Positions 21,052 to 31,730 of a stretch of 64,000 nt of DNA are shown piece after piece. Within the stretch, counting starts at the first letter, position 1; every line of letters begins with the position of its first letter. A program made the translations under genes and the position numbers. The notes under the pieces were generated by a model. That model was not told where the DNA came from. It worked only from the letters and a program-made list of their open reading frames with translations, and did no database searches. Origin of the DNA: Cycas panzhihuaensis (lineage: Eukaryota; Cycadophyta). The stretch spans positions 250,549,741 through 250,613,740 of the forward strand of contig CM041465.1 in the NCBI GenBank assembly GCA_023213395.1, read 5' to 3'.

Positions 21052-21545
21052 GAAGCATTTTTCTTTTTTCTATGTAGGTCAAATGCATGACACCAATAAT
21101 GCACGGCACTCTAGGGTCTTTTAAAAGTTATGCATTATCACACGACTCTTGGTTAACATGAATAAGCACTAAAAGTTGTTTTTCATTTTCTTTTTTTTTC
21201 TAAGAATGAAACAAAGAGGTATTTAAGGGAAGCATTTATCTTTCTTCTATGTGGGTCAAATCCATGACACTGATAATCCGCAACGCTCTAGGGTCTTTTA
21301 AAGTTGTGCATTGTCACACGACTCTTTGTTAACATGAATAAGCACTAAAAGATGTTTGTTTGTTTTTTTTTAAGAAAGAATGGGAAAAAAAAAAGCATTA
21401 AGAGAAGCATTTTTCTTTCTTCTATGTAGGTCAAATTCATGATGCGGATAATGCCCAACACTCTAGGGTCTTTAAAAAGTTATGCATCATCACATGACTC
21501 TTGGTTAACATGGATAGGCACTAAAAGATGTTCTTTTTTTCCTTT
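21052..21545. repeat. Minisatellite, three ~175 bp units
   Basis: Units begin near 21052, 21229 and 21403 with GAAGCATTTTTCTT. Each holds TCTATGT(A/G)GGTCAAAT, CTCTAGGGTCTTT, a TGCAT..TCACA block, GACTCTTGGTTAACATG and GCACTAAAAG. The third is incomplete at its end. Poly-T and poly-A runs of varying length separate the units. Confidence 0.9.
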
Positions 21546-22376
21546 TTCCTCCCCACCCCACTTTTACCAAAACTAAACGGTCCATACCAATAATTTTATA
21601 TTCCCAAGAACGATTGTATGTGGCTCTATAAATAAGCATGGCTAAAATACATGATTACAATGTTGTCAAAAATAGTCCCATTGAAATAAGCTGGAAGCAA
21701 TTGGAAGGCATGTGTCACATAGAAAGCCAATGTAGGGTTACCCAAGCATGGTACTAACAACAGAAAAACATATTATTCAGTATTTTAGCACTACTGGTCC
21801 AACTGTATTGATGAAACATATCGGGAGGGAATTTCCTTGGTAAGAAATGATGGGAGTTTGAGAAGATATTGACACATCTCAAAATGCACCAATTATGGGC
21901 ACCACGCAACCTACATTATGAGACTATGCTAGCAAAGAGCAGACCAATTCCCATTGAACTGCAAACAATGCAAAGAGAATTGTCATATATGAAAAATTTC
22001 ACACAAATGGCCAAAGATAGGCTATCAAAGAAGCTTTTGTAAGCAATTGACAGGAATCTTGATCGCAGTCCAATTGAGAGACATGAAACATTATGTGATT
22101 GCATAGGTCAAATGTCAACAACAAGAAATGCCCCAAAGCAATAAAAGACAACTAGCTTTTCTTGGAAGAAAGATTCCTAGCAGCAAAAGCAGCTATTGAA
22201 GGGAAAAAAAAAAAAAGGAGGAAGAAAGGGCTATTCCAACCACTTTCAACCTACAACCCAACATAAAGTACAAGACTACATCAAGATTACTAGCTTAGAA
22301 TATCTGGCCAGCAGAGAACCCAAACCCGGGATTATCTTATATAAAAGGTAAAATCCTTGAAGGACAAAATAGACTA

Positions 22377-22640
22377 TCCGAACAAATTCATTCCAATTCC
22401 TGGACAAGACAGGTTGATATGCAATTAGAAAGAGAGTTTCAACCTCACAACTCTACATGAATTTCCGAACAAATTCATGCCAATTCCTGGACAATACATG
22501 TTGATATGCAATTAGAAAGAGAGTTTCAACCCCGCAACTCTACATGAATTTCAAGTGTACATCAAAACCAAACTGTGTTCAAGGGCAAAACAGATTATCA
22601 GAACAAATTCATACCAATTCCTAGATGAGACAGGTCAATG
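22377..22640. repeat. Minisatellite, 87 bp unit, two full copies plus a partial
   Basis: The core TCCGAACAAATTCAT begins near 22377 and 22464 (87 bp apart). Copies share CCAATTCCTGGACAA, TTGATATGCAATTAG and AAAGAGAGTTTCAACC. A more diverged third start (CAGAACAAATTCATACC) follows near 22598. Confidence 0.88.
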
Positions 22641-23635
22641 GACTACCCAAAAGACTCAGTGGGAAGAACATATCTGCAAACTCTATTCACAAGGAGCAGT
22701 TGGGAAAAAAAAGCATGTTCTATTAGATTGCCCAGCTTATTGTCAAAATCATAACAGGTATGGATGGCACTTTCAGACAAAAGCAGACCTGTCAAAGCTC
22801 ATCCAATGACAGTACATCAGAAGAATAAACAAATTTGCAACCGAGGTAGTCTGCTCAAACTGGAACAAAATCAAAGAACAAACACAGCTGGCTGCATGCC
22901 AGCAGAGAGACAATACATGAAGACTCCACCACACAAATATTTCCACATATGGAATACACGCTTTTTCACTAATACTGAGCATAGAATGGTTCACACAATA
23001 AAATAGGTTGCATTCATGCACTGAAATGGCAAACTGTCATAAGCTAATGAACAGCAAACTGTCCATAACAAAAAATTGACCAAAATAGCAATATGTACAA
23101 GACTAAATGCTCTGAACAGAAGCTGTCCAATGATGAACTACTTAGATTGTAGCTATAAATGCATACAACTGAAAGGATATTTGGCTATTTACTACTGAAG
23201 TTCTATTTTTCTTTGTAAATAGCTATGTTACCAGAAATACAAAACACATAGGAAACTTTTCACCTAGTACATCATGAGAAACATGGCTACAGAAGTTTCA
23301 TCCATAGAAAAAAATGTGTACAGAGGAAGGAAGTGAAAATCCAGCAAATTATTAATATATAAACTTTAAAAACAGTATTAAGAAGCATAAATATTAAAAA
23401 CTAGACATACATCCATCAATCAATCGACCATTGAACATCAATTCATTCATAAAACAGTTGAGATTTTCGTCATCAAAATTCCATCAGCATATTCATAAAT
23501 TCGAAAAATTCATTATTTACACACAATTCATGTATCTCTGATCCAAACAGAGCTGAAGTTTAAGCGTTCAAAATCAAATCATTGTCAAACATGACAAAGT
23601 TTAAAGCTTGTATTTTGAAACCAAAAAGATAAATA

Positions 23636-23960
23636 TTAATCCTCTGGAATCAGATGACCAAAATTCTTATCATAATACTCATTGCCAAAATCATCTGAAT
23701 GGAATGCATCTCCTGCACCATTGCATGGGTCAACGCTATTATCACCTACATTAAGTCCCCATGTATTAGCTAAATTGTCCATTTCCATTTTCTTTGTTTC
23801 TAACTCTTTTTGTATTTTCTTCACCTTCATGTAAGTATTTTAACTTGTCATAATTATCTCGTGCTTTATAAGTAAATCAAATTTCTCCTTGCTGAAATTG
23901 ACCTCCTCTTGCTTAAGTTTTTGCAGCAATGTGAATTGTGCAGCAATCCTATATATTACC
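23636..23960 (-). pseudogene. Unrecognised coiled-coil-like coding remnant
   Basis: A minus frame of 64 codons ends at 23636 and starts MKVKKIQKELETKKMEMDNL, a charged heptad-like stretch, followed by an acidic Asp/Asn-rich tail. Upstream, to about 23960, another readable piece gives AAQFTLLQKLKQEEVNFSKEKF in a different frame. Together they look like the decayed C-terminal end of a protein with a coiled coil. Neither family nor function is recognised, and it could be chance. Confidence 0.35.
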
Positions 23961-24130
23961 AGTTTAATATCCTCTGTTTTTTTAGCACCAACTCTGTTTC
24001 TTAAGTACTACTATTCTTCAACTAGCAAGTTATCTTTCTTTGACCCAATGATCAATGAAAACAATGAAAAATTGAACATATCATTGATTTCCATTGTATG
24101 TCAATGCGAGGTCCGCTGTTTTTGATCGTC

Positions 24131-25181
24131 GTGGTGGCTGACCATGCTGGCCCATCCGATCGTATAATCTGCCTAAACTTAACCCAACCAATCCCTAATC
24201 ATTTGAATATTATCACTCACAGCTTTCCCTACTTAGGATGTCCCTTCTTCAAGGATTTAGTGGACCAGCATCCGCTATTAAGAGGGAGTATGAAACAATG
24301 CCTTGCTTGGCTCTGCTACTACTGCTGCCTCTAGTGACAGAAGGATTCTCACTCCCCTTAAAACTGTGGTCTTTTTACTCTCTTCTGGGCCTTTTGTTTT
24401 GGCCTATAGTGTTGTGATGTGGTTGCCACCTGGCAAAACCATCCCACTATCCGCTGCATACATGCTACCACCTACCCTTTGGTTTTGGCAAACACAATCA
24501 TATAAGAACACACACACTCACTAGCATATGGCTCGAGCATTTTGATGAATGTTCTCCCAGGGAGGCTACGCTGTTGGGCATTGTAAAAACAAAATTCCAA
24601 CAACAAAGAGGGATGACAAAAAATCTGTTTACTCCCTCTCATCTCCTATTGCTATTGCTCGATAAGGTTGTTATGTACTGACTCCAATTGAGTGATTTGC
24701 CTTGGAGCACTCACTATAGTAATGAAATCATGCTCGTTGGATAATAAATAAATTTTTTCTTACCCAAAATGTTTGTGACCAGCACCTTGGCAACCCATTT
24801 GAGGTGCCCATCTACTATATACTTCCAATTTTTTGTGCTCCCTGAGAGCAATGGCATATTGGGTACACAAACCTCTTAATAAATTGCAGCACGATCAATA
24901 GCACTACTTTTATCGCCATATGATACTTTGCCAATATTTTGGCAACCAGGTCTGCCTCCACGCCATTTCTATTGACATTTCCACATGATCACTATGTTAT
25001 GACACTAACCTTATAATGTCTTGATTAGCCTTTTTGTCTTAGTATAGTGGCAATACCTAGACAAATTTGCTCCAACTTGTCCTAATAGTTATGACTAAGT
25101 AGCCTGAAACTGAAATCAAAGAAACATAAAAAATGCATTCATACACACACAAATATAAAGATAGATACATGTGTGTGTACA

Positions 25182-25227
<46 letters not shown>

Positions 25228-26727
25228 GTACGTATATCTATATATGCATGTATGTACCAAATTTAAAAGAGAAAATACAAAATTAAAATATGTATATACA
25301 TTTATAAATTGAAAATACATAATAGCCAATTTATAATTTATTTAGTGAATGGTCAAATGTGTACATATATAACTCATGGTTCATAGTTTTTAATAATTGT
25401 TACATAACCACCTAACAACCTATCCACCTAACTATTCACTAATTACTAATTAAATAAACATCATAATTACCCGTGCATTAATGACCCTTGCATTAAACAT
25501 TATCTTCCCACATTCCTCCATAATGTTCAATTTGTTACAATAAAAAGCTATACCAAACATGACCTCTATTCTCCTAAAGCTTCACTATCAAATTGTGTCA
25601 CTAAGTGTGCTTATACCTGCACTTCTATCCTAAAAATGTTGTTGACGTCCATATAAAAATATCACCATCCATCGGATCACCTGGATAACTAGGGTCTACA
25701 CCTGTTGATCATCTAGGTAATGCTTTCATGTACATGATTCATCAACACCGAATAGGTCTTCATCAAATCCACCAACGCGTATCTCGGGTGCAAGCCAAAC
25801 TACCTAACTTGACAGATACTTATGGACAACTCAAGCACACAAACCAAGAATGTCGATTTCGCCTCTTGTCCTATGAAACTCGACATCAAACATTTGACCG
25901 AAACATGATCACCAACATCATCATCGACCTTATGATCGAAACACATCACCAATGACTTCACTGAGTTAAAGCACACAACAATAGACAATAACCCTTCACA
26001 CATGGGTTTATTGCAAAGGTATATAATAAGTAGTACTTTAAACTGCTATAACTAGACTCAACTCAAATCTTGCTATGGGGGTTCAAAAAATCTTTGTTGC
26101 AACATCTTTAGTCTTCATTCCTATTGCATCATCTGTTGTCTTCTCCTATCTGTCTTCAATTCTCTTTTGATATATCCTCGAGTTCATACATCAACATCAA
26201 AAAATTATTATATGGCTAAATCATAATTTTAGTTGGCCAGGCCTACAAATAACTAGCCATTATATGAGTAAGGAAGGCATGCAACTTCCTCAACAATTAT
26301 AACTTACAACATTTACAATGACGTAGACAAAAAACTTTCATTCCATAGCTTACAAGTCAAATTGGGTCATTATTTTTAGTGAGTATCATCACCCATCTAA
26401 ATGAGCCTTGCAAGCACTGGAATGACAGTTTTCACCTAATGAAACAGTGGTGAGAGCTTTCATGGCAAAAAATTGCCAACGTCCATGTTGAATTTCTTAC
26501 AATGAGGAGTGTAATTCTTTCAGTATATTAAGTAGTTGCTCCATTGCTGAGCACAAGAGCCCTATACTCGGGAGAGTCTCTAGCAAAGCTTCCCAAACCC
26601 AAACAACCTGTCCTCAAACAACATCACTAACAAATTTAGGAAGCCCCAAGTAAATAGGTATTGCCTCATAATCAATCACAATCCACCACTAAACCCATAT
26701 TGATTGAGCCTTTTTACATGCACCACA
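24131..26727. other. Region with no recognised gene
   Basis: The stretch contains a CA/TA microsatellite and low-complexity sequence. Short frames such as 25728-25955 (plus, 75 codons, His/Gln-rich) match nothing recognised. No LTR termini, primer site or RNA gene was identified. Confidence 0.4.
25176..25228. repeat. CA microsatellite with TA tail
   Basis: Uninterrupted ACACAC runs to about 25219, then ATATATATAG. The mirrored GTGTGTGTAC at 25171-25180 precedes it. Confidence 0.95.
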
Positions 26728-27059
26728 TTAGCATTACAATTTAATTACAAACATTTGTGTAAATATCTAACATTCCCCCCTTAACGTGAAATGTGGGGAA
26801 GCCCCAAAAAACCCAACTTGTCTCCATCATGATCCAATGTATGTCATCATCGTATAATGGATCAATATCACCATCTAGGGGCAAATTCACTTTAATCAAG
26901 ACAATTTCCTTATTGAAGAGTATGCCTCCTTTCAATCAAGAAACACCTTTGTTTAGGGGTTTTTCCTTGATCAAAGGGTTACATTATCTCTGCTTAGGGG
27001 TTTTTCTACCCTAAGTCATAAGACTAGGAAAAAAATAATATTTCACATTTTCCATGGTG
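26728..27059 (-). other. Possible polypurine tract and LTR edge of an unplaced element
   Basis: On the minus strand AAGGGGGGAA (26773-26782) is followed directly by TGTTAGATATTTACAC, the layout of a polypurine tract and LTR start. The sequence left of 26772 does not resemble the only nearby LTR of the same orientation (30534-31072). The short frame ending here (DGDIDPLYDDD, VKGGMLDIY) is not recognised. Confidence 0.3.
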
Positions 27060-27738
27060 GCAGCTCCATGTTCAATGTGACCACCAACTATGTAATTCCC
27101 CAACAACTTCAATACAAAGTCTAGAGGGTTGATATCTCTAATGTAAACTCTAATTGCGTCCCAAATATCTTGGCATAGAATCCAATTCTTCTTGTAGTTC
27201 TTCAGAGCTTCTATGATGGCCTCCATCACAAGTTCCAATCTCTTCGTGGACCAACGACATGGCATGTCTGCAAGTATAAGATTGTGACAATTGCGCGTCA
27301 CCAACTTATTATTATTATTATCATTATGACATTCCCTTGGATTACCCCATGTCGAAGACTTACTGTTGTCATAGTTATTGCGGCTAACATATTACAATGG
27401 TAGGCAAGCTTTCAATTCCACCAAGGATAGTATTAATCACCCACATCTGCAAAACGTGTGCACTAATAGTCAAATGCCTTGACTACATCATCATCTACCC
27501 CTTGGAAATGTCATGTCATCGCACTCAAAGGCATTCCATGTATTGCCTTGATGGCCTTAGTGTACATTTGTTGAATCACACCAAAGCTATTATGGCCAAG
27601 TTTACATCCCCAATGCCTATACCATGATTCCCCATAAGCGACGCAGTGTAATAATCAGAATTTCATTATTCTCTTCTTAGCAACATCCTCCACGCTCACC
27701 TTCCTTGCTCTTAGCATGATACAAATTAGATCCCACAT
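27060..27738 (-). pseudogene. Fragment of an MMD1/MS1-like PHD-finger protein gene
   Basis: One minus frame from 27738 reads MWDLICIMLRARKVSVEDVA, then (after a stop) LLHCVAYGESWYRHWGCKLG, NSFGVIQQMYTKAIKAIHGM, and HFQGVDDDVVKAF. A second frame (27280-27060) reads CRWSTKRLELVMEAIIEAL, WDAIRVYIRDINPLDFVLKL and LGNYIVGGH. Order and motifs resemble, from memory of the family, the region before the PHD finger in plant MALE MEIOCYTE DEATH1/MALE STERILITY1 relatives, nuclear regulators of meiosis or tapetum. At least four stops and a frame change show it is dead. The PHD finger itself is absent. Confidence 0.6.
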
Positions 27739-27780
27739 ATACATAATATTCGTCCCAAAGGCATGCTTGGATCCCTTCTC

Positions 27781-28623
27781 TCACCCATTGATGCACAATA
27801 GATGTCCAAAACCATTGTAAAGATCCGCTTGCTTCTTTCTGCAATCAGGTGCAATGTGGCCAGGTTTGCCACAATAATGACATACGACATTGGACTTGGA
27901 AGATCCAATGTTCATAATTCCAAACTGCTTTGTGAATGCAGTTTTGGATTTTTGATTTGCCTTTGCCTTTGCTGTGAAAGCACCTGTTGTAGATGGTTCT
28001 TCATTATCCTTAGCATAAATTTGTTCTTCTTGAAGCAATAAGCTTTCAAGTTCATTGAATGTCATCTCCCTTAGTGAATCATCTCGTGTAGTTGATGATA
28101 TAAAGCCGTTGTAGTCCTTTGGTAATGCTTTTGTGATGGAGGCTATGATTTCATCTCTTGTAGCTGGACTACCTAAAGTATTTAATTCATTACAAACCTC
28201 CTTAATGGAGGACAAGAATGCCGACATTGGCCTTACAAATTTGATAGAGTACAATTTTGCTTTTATCATCAAAACACGAGCTTCATCTCGCCTTTCATAC
28301 AAAGAGGACAATGTGTCCCATGCTTCTTTAGAAGATTTTGCAGAAGAAATATTTTGGTCTACATTTATGTCCACTACCATACGAATGAATGCCAAAGCAA
28401 TTTCGTCTTTGGCCTCCCATGCAGCAACATATTCATCATCCACAGGTGCAGACTGATTTTCATTATTATCATCCACAAGTGCAGGATTGGGGATTCTTCC
28501 AGAAACATATCCCCAAAATTCATTCATTATCAAGAGATTCTTTGTGATTCTTTTCCATTCTTGATAATTTGATTGCCCTATTAGCCTTATGGTACATGCA
28601 TTAAGCATGTTTATGGCAGCCAT
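27781..28623 (-). CDS. C2 copia gag (280 codons open)
   Basis: It starts MAAINMLNACTIRLIGQSNY and shows the copia gag (UBN2-type) pattern: YQEWKRITKNLL, AWEAKDEIALAFI, AKSSKEAWDTLSSLYERRD, IKAKLYSIKF, EVCNELNTLG and ELESLLLQEEQ. A CCHC knuckle CHYCGKPGHIAPDC lies near residue 250. Gag packs the RNA into particles. The frame is uninterrupted, which is unusual in this window, and ends soon after the knuckle where homology to copia stops, so it is truncated before protease. Confidence 0.92.
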   Translation of the reverse strand: MAAINMLNACTIRLIGQSNYQEWKRITKNLLIMNEFWGYVSGRIPNPALVDDNNENQSAPVDDEYVAAWEAKDEIALAFIRMVVDINVDQNISSAKSSKEAWDTLSSLYERRDEARVLMIKAKLYSIKFVRPMSAFLSSIKEVCNELNTLGSPATRDEIIASITKALPKDYNGFISSTTRDDSLREMTFNELESLLLQEEQIYAKDNEEPSTTGAFTAKAKANQKSKTAFTKQFGIMNIGSSKSNVVCHYCGKPGHIAPDCRKKQADLYNGFGHLLCING

Positions 28624-30519
28624 CTTTCCACTTGATTAAGAGCTAGCAAATAACTTGGTGACTTCAAAGCTTCGTCGCTTAAGATCCACCTTCAAACAAC
28701 ACCACCAGTCCTGATTTTACAAGAAGATCCAACAACCGATGGGGTGAAGAGAGGTGGAGGACTCTGGCTATTGAGTTGACCCAAAGTTAAATGTAGCAGA
28801 GGCAAGGATTTGACCTTTTTCGAGCCTCTCCAACCCAATTTTAAATTCACTTTTAAACAAGTCTAAGTGAATTTTTAATGTCCTCTTACTTGGATTTTTA
28901 TGCCTTTTGGCTTACAAAGAATGCTTCTTAAGAAGCAATGAAAGAATGAGCACAAAAAAAAGATTTCAAGTGCTTTATGATCCAAGTGAGGTGCTATGTA
29001 TGCTTGAGTACAATGATAAAGTACTTTGAGTACTTAAAAGAAAATGATGTAAGGAACCTTTGATGAAGACAACAAAAAAAAGGGTTCCTTTTAACCTTCA
29101 AAATCTGATGAAGTGATGAAGCCACAAGAAAGGTGTACTCAAGAAATGCTCCAAAGCCAACACGAACTCCACGCAGTAGCTGTTGAGACTTAAAATGTCT
29201 CAACAATCCAACAAGAAAATTGTGATTTTATTAAGTTTCACAATGAGCCTTCCCCTTTTTGAACTTTGGAAGGCCAAGGTCACCATGCAAGGTGCCAAAA
29301 AAAGTGAAGTTAGGTGGTAATTTTCTTCACCTTTACAATGTAGATATGCCTTTTGATTACATTAATTAAGCCCAATGATGCTTTAATAGCATGAAAGTGT
29401 GCTAAAAGAGCTTAAAACAGTAAGTACAAAAGGTACTTTTAAGAACCACCAAAAAAAAGCTTTATAAGTGAGATTAAATCTCACTAAAAGAAAACAAATT
29501 TCTTAAGGTAATTAAGGCTGCTAATGTCTGTAAAAAAAAATCTTCAAGTAGGCCCAGCTATAAAGACTTAAAGTCTCTTAAGACTCCCCCCTTGATTAAA
29601 AGAAATTCTTCTTAAGTAAAAAAAAATTCTCTTAAAAGAAAGAAGACTTTGATTCACATGAGCATATTGTTGAAAAATATACTATTATGTATATATCAAG
29701 GTGTTGATTTTTCAATCTTTGGTGGCGATTTCTTGGTAGCGGTGTCTTAGTGATGTCTTGAGTTAGCGATGTCTTGGTAGCGATGTCTTGAGTTAACCTT
29801 CTTGGCATGTCTTTGAGTGGACATCGCTAAGCTAGGCGATGTCTTCTTGGCACCGCTTGGGCTCTGCTGGGTGTCTTGACAGTGTCTTGACTTGCACCTT
29901 CTTGGTGCGATGTTGATGACCGTGTCTTGTTGGTGTCTTGACTTGGCACTTCTTGGTAGCGATGTTGATGATTGTGTCTTGTTAGGCGACTTTGTCTTGG
30001 CCAGGCGTGGCGATGTCTTGGCAGGCGACCTTGTCTTGGCCGACCGATTGAATAAATGGGCGCTGCTGGGTGCTTAAAATGGGAAGTGTTGACTGGGCCC
30101 TGTGCGCTGACTTGACAGCCTGCTGACTTGGCAGTGTGAGAGTGCTGACTTGGCACTGCTGATTAGGCAGTGTAATGACTGGACAGTCTTGACTTAGCAC
30201 TTCTTGAAATGGCGGTAGCAGTGAGTGGGCGTGAATCCTCTTACATGCGTGGTTTGAGCAGGTCCTTGCATGCGTGTCCTTTATGCATGCTTTAAGGTCC
30301 TTTCGAGTGTTGAATCCTGTAGACAGGCTTTAAGTATGTAGGTCCAGCACTGTGTGTCTCCAGAATGTAGGAAAGACAGTACAAATATGGACTTCTTCAA
30401 GTGCAGGGACAGAGGATAGTCCAAAGGTACGCAGTTTCAAGAACAGAAGACAAAGATAACAAGCTAACAGTGCTTAAACAAACTTAGCTCTCAAACAAAT
30501 CAAGTTCAGAAACCTTTAA
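28624..30519 (-). other. C2 long untranslated leader
   Basis: About 1.9 kb between primer site and gag ATG carries no coding motif. The gag-proximal part (28900-29650) is rich in A/T runs and AAGAA-type repeats. The part next to the primer site is the GC-rich degenerate repeat listed separately. Its length is unusual for copia. Confidence 0.55.
29716..30230. repeat. Degenerate repeat of CTTGGCA/GATGTCTTG words
   Basis: Words such as GATGTCTTGG, GTGTCTTGACTTGGCA and GCTGACTTGGCA recur at irregular spacing for about 500 bp, with GC content well above the surroundings. Apparent frames on either strand are repeat-derived and not genes. Confidence 0.75.
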
Positions 30520-31072
30520 GCTCTGATACCAAATGTGAAAATGGGCATTAAGCCACATTAGTCCCAAGATCATAAGTAAAAGCACAATACCACAAATGCA
30601 TGAAGCATAAAACATAAAGAACACAGAGAAATAGGAGCAAGATCAAGATACCATGAATGGGAGTTGGAATTAGTCCAACCACCAAAGAATGCTTCAGCTT
30701 GATTAGCAAACTGACAGAATAACAATGAGCTCCTCCTCTTGAGATTGATCAACAATGAAGAGAGGCCTCTTTAAATAGAAGAAGATGAGAGGCCAAAGGC
30801 TATTGCATGATTGACAAGTGTCAATCATGCAATGCATGCTTGCATGTAGGACAAGTGTCCATTGGGAGCTCTTGTGAGCAAAAGTGCAAGGGGGTCATTT
30901 GACCCTTAAGTGACAACGTTATGTCACTAGACATAAAGTGGGTGTGTACTTTATCACTTAAGTGATAAAGTCACACCTAAAGTACAAAAGTGCAAAAGTG
31001 CACACATAATACAAGAATAGAAAGTACATTAACTTAACATTATAAACATAAGGTAAACCATGAAGTTTAACA
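30520..31072 (-). repeat. C2 primer site and 5' LTR (539 bp)
   Basis: GCTCTGATACCA at 30520-30531 is the exact complement of the 12-base initiator-tRNA-Met primer site. The LTR spans TGTGAAAATG (30534) to AGTTTAACA (31072), TG...CA on the minus strand. A minus TATA box, TATTTAAAGAGG, lies at about 30766-30777. The right end is inferred from its terminus and the start of G5 homology. Confidence 0.8.
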
Positions 31073-31487
31073 AAATATCCACCAATACACTTGCAAAATA
31101 TTCAATCAAGAGTAATAATATAAATTTACTTGAATACTTCTTGCACACAAATATAAAATGGTACAAAATGAACATAAACTAAATAAATACAATGTTACCA
31201 AATGATCCTGTGAGTACTGCTGATAGTGAATCCCTCTTTTGAGGCAAGGTTCCCTCCACCAAGCTCCCCAGATGGGCCAAAAATATGGCAGTCCAAGAGT
31301 TCTTTGATGATGCCCAAATGAAGCCCCAAATCCTCAAATAGGCGGCCAAAAGATACTAAAAGAAATCGACTAGAAAAGGGGTATAAACTCACCCAAAACC
31401 AAAATTGAAAGTCAGCCAAGGACCTTTGATTTGAGTGGGTCATATGGTATAGTTTTGACCAAATTCCAAGGTGTTTGGAATGCTACA
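31073..31487 (-). repeat. G5 3' LTR, truncated
   Basis: It aligns with 36230-36751 from AAATATCCACCAATACAC to GGAATGCTACA, but lacks about 57 bp of the outer end and an internal block present in the 5' LTR (about 36570-36690). The TATA region is altered (CCTCAAATAGG where the 5' LTR has CTTTAAATAGG). The polypurine complement CCCTCCCCTT follows at 31491-31500. Confidence 0.85.
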
Positions 31488-31499
31488 AGACCCTCCCCT

Positions 31500-31730
31500 T
31501 CAAAACATGCTTTGCCCTCAAAGCATGGGTAAATCTGAATGTTGTTGGTGCCATTCTTCCGATTCCCATGTTGCTTCCTCTACGTCTAAGTTCTTCCATT
31601 TGACTAGATATTTAAGGATATTCCTGAATCGTAATTTCTTTGTACGAATTTGCAGGATGCCTTTTGGATCGATAATGACCTTGCCTTCTTCATCTAGTTC
31701 TAGTTACTCTATTTGAGGAGAAATGCTTGG
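31500..31730 (-). pseudogene. G5 chromodomain
   Basis: Minus frame: ILQIRTKKLRFRNILKYLVK, WKNLDVEEATWESEEWHQQH and SDLPML, closely matching the G4 chromodomain. A stop near 31710 separates it from integrase. Confidence 0.88.

Larger units (their letters stand above)
20777..23635. other. Non-coding DNA upstream of helicase exon
   Basis: This may be intron of the helicase gene. Apart from the two minisatellites listed separately there is no recognisable coding motif, LTR or RNA gene. Upstream DEAD-box exons (DEAD motif, Walker motif) were looked for on the minus strand and not seen. Confidence 0.4.
27781..31072 (-). mobile_element. C2: Ty1/copia element, gag and 5' end only
   Basis: On the minus strand: LTR (30534-31072), initiator-Met primer site, a leader of about 1.9 kb, and gag. 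Protease, integrase, RT and the 3' LTR are missing; sequence after gag is the PHD-protein relic. Its LTR abuts a truncated LTR of G5 at 31072/31073. Confidence 0.82.

Noticed and set aside
25057-25329. 90-codon minus frame with Val-Cys repeats
   Set aside because: It comes from the CA microsatellite.
26230-26772. 3' LTR of C2
   Set aside because: It does not align with the C2 5' LTR at 30534-31072.
29827-30200. Minus-strand Gln/His/Ser-rich frames
   Set aside because: They are produced by the GC-rich word repeat in the C2 leader and show no conserved motif.
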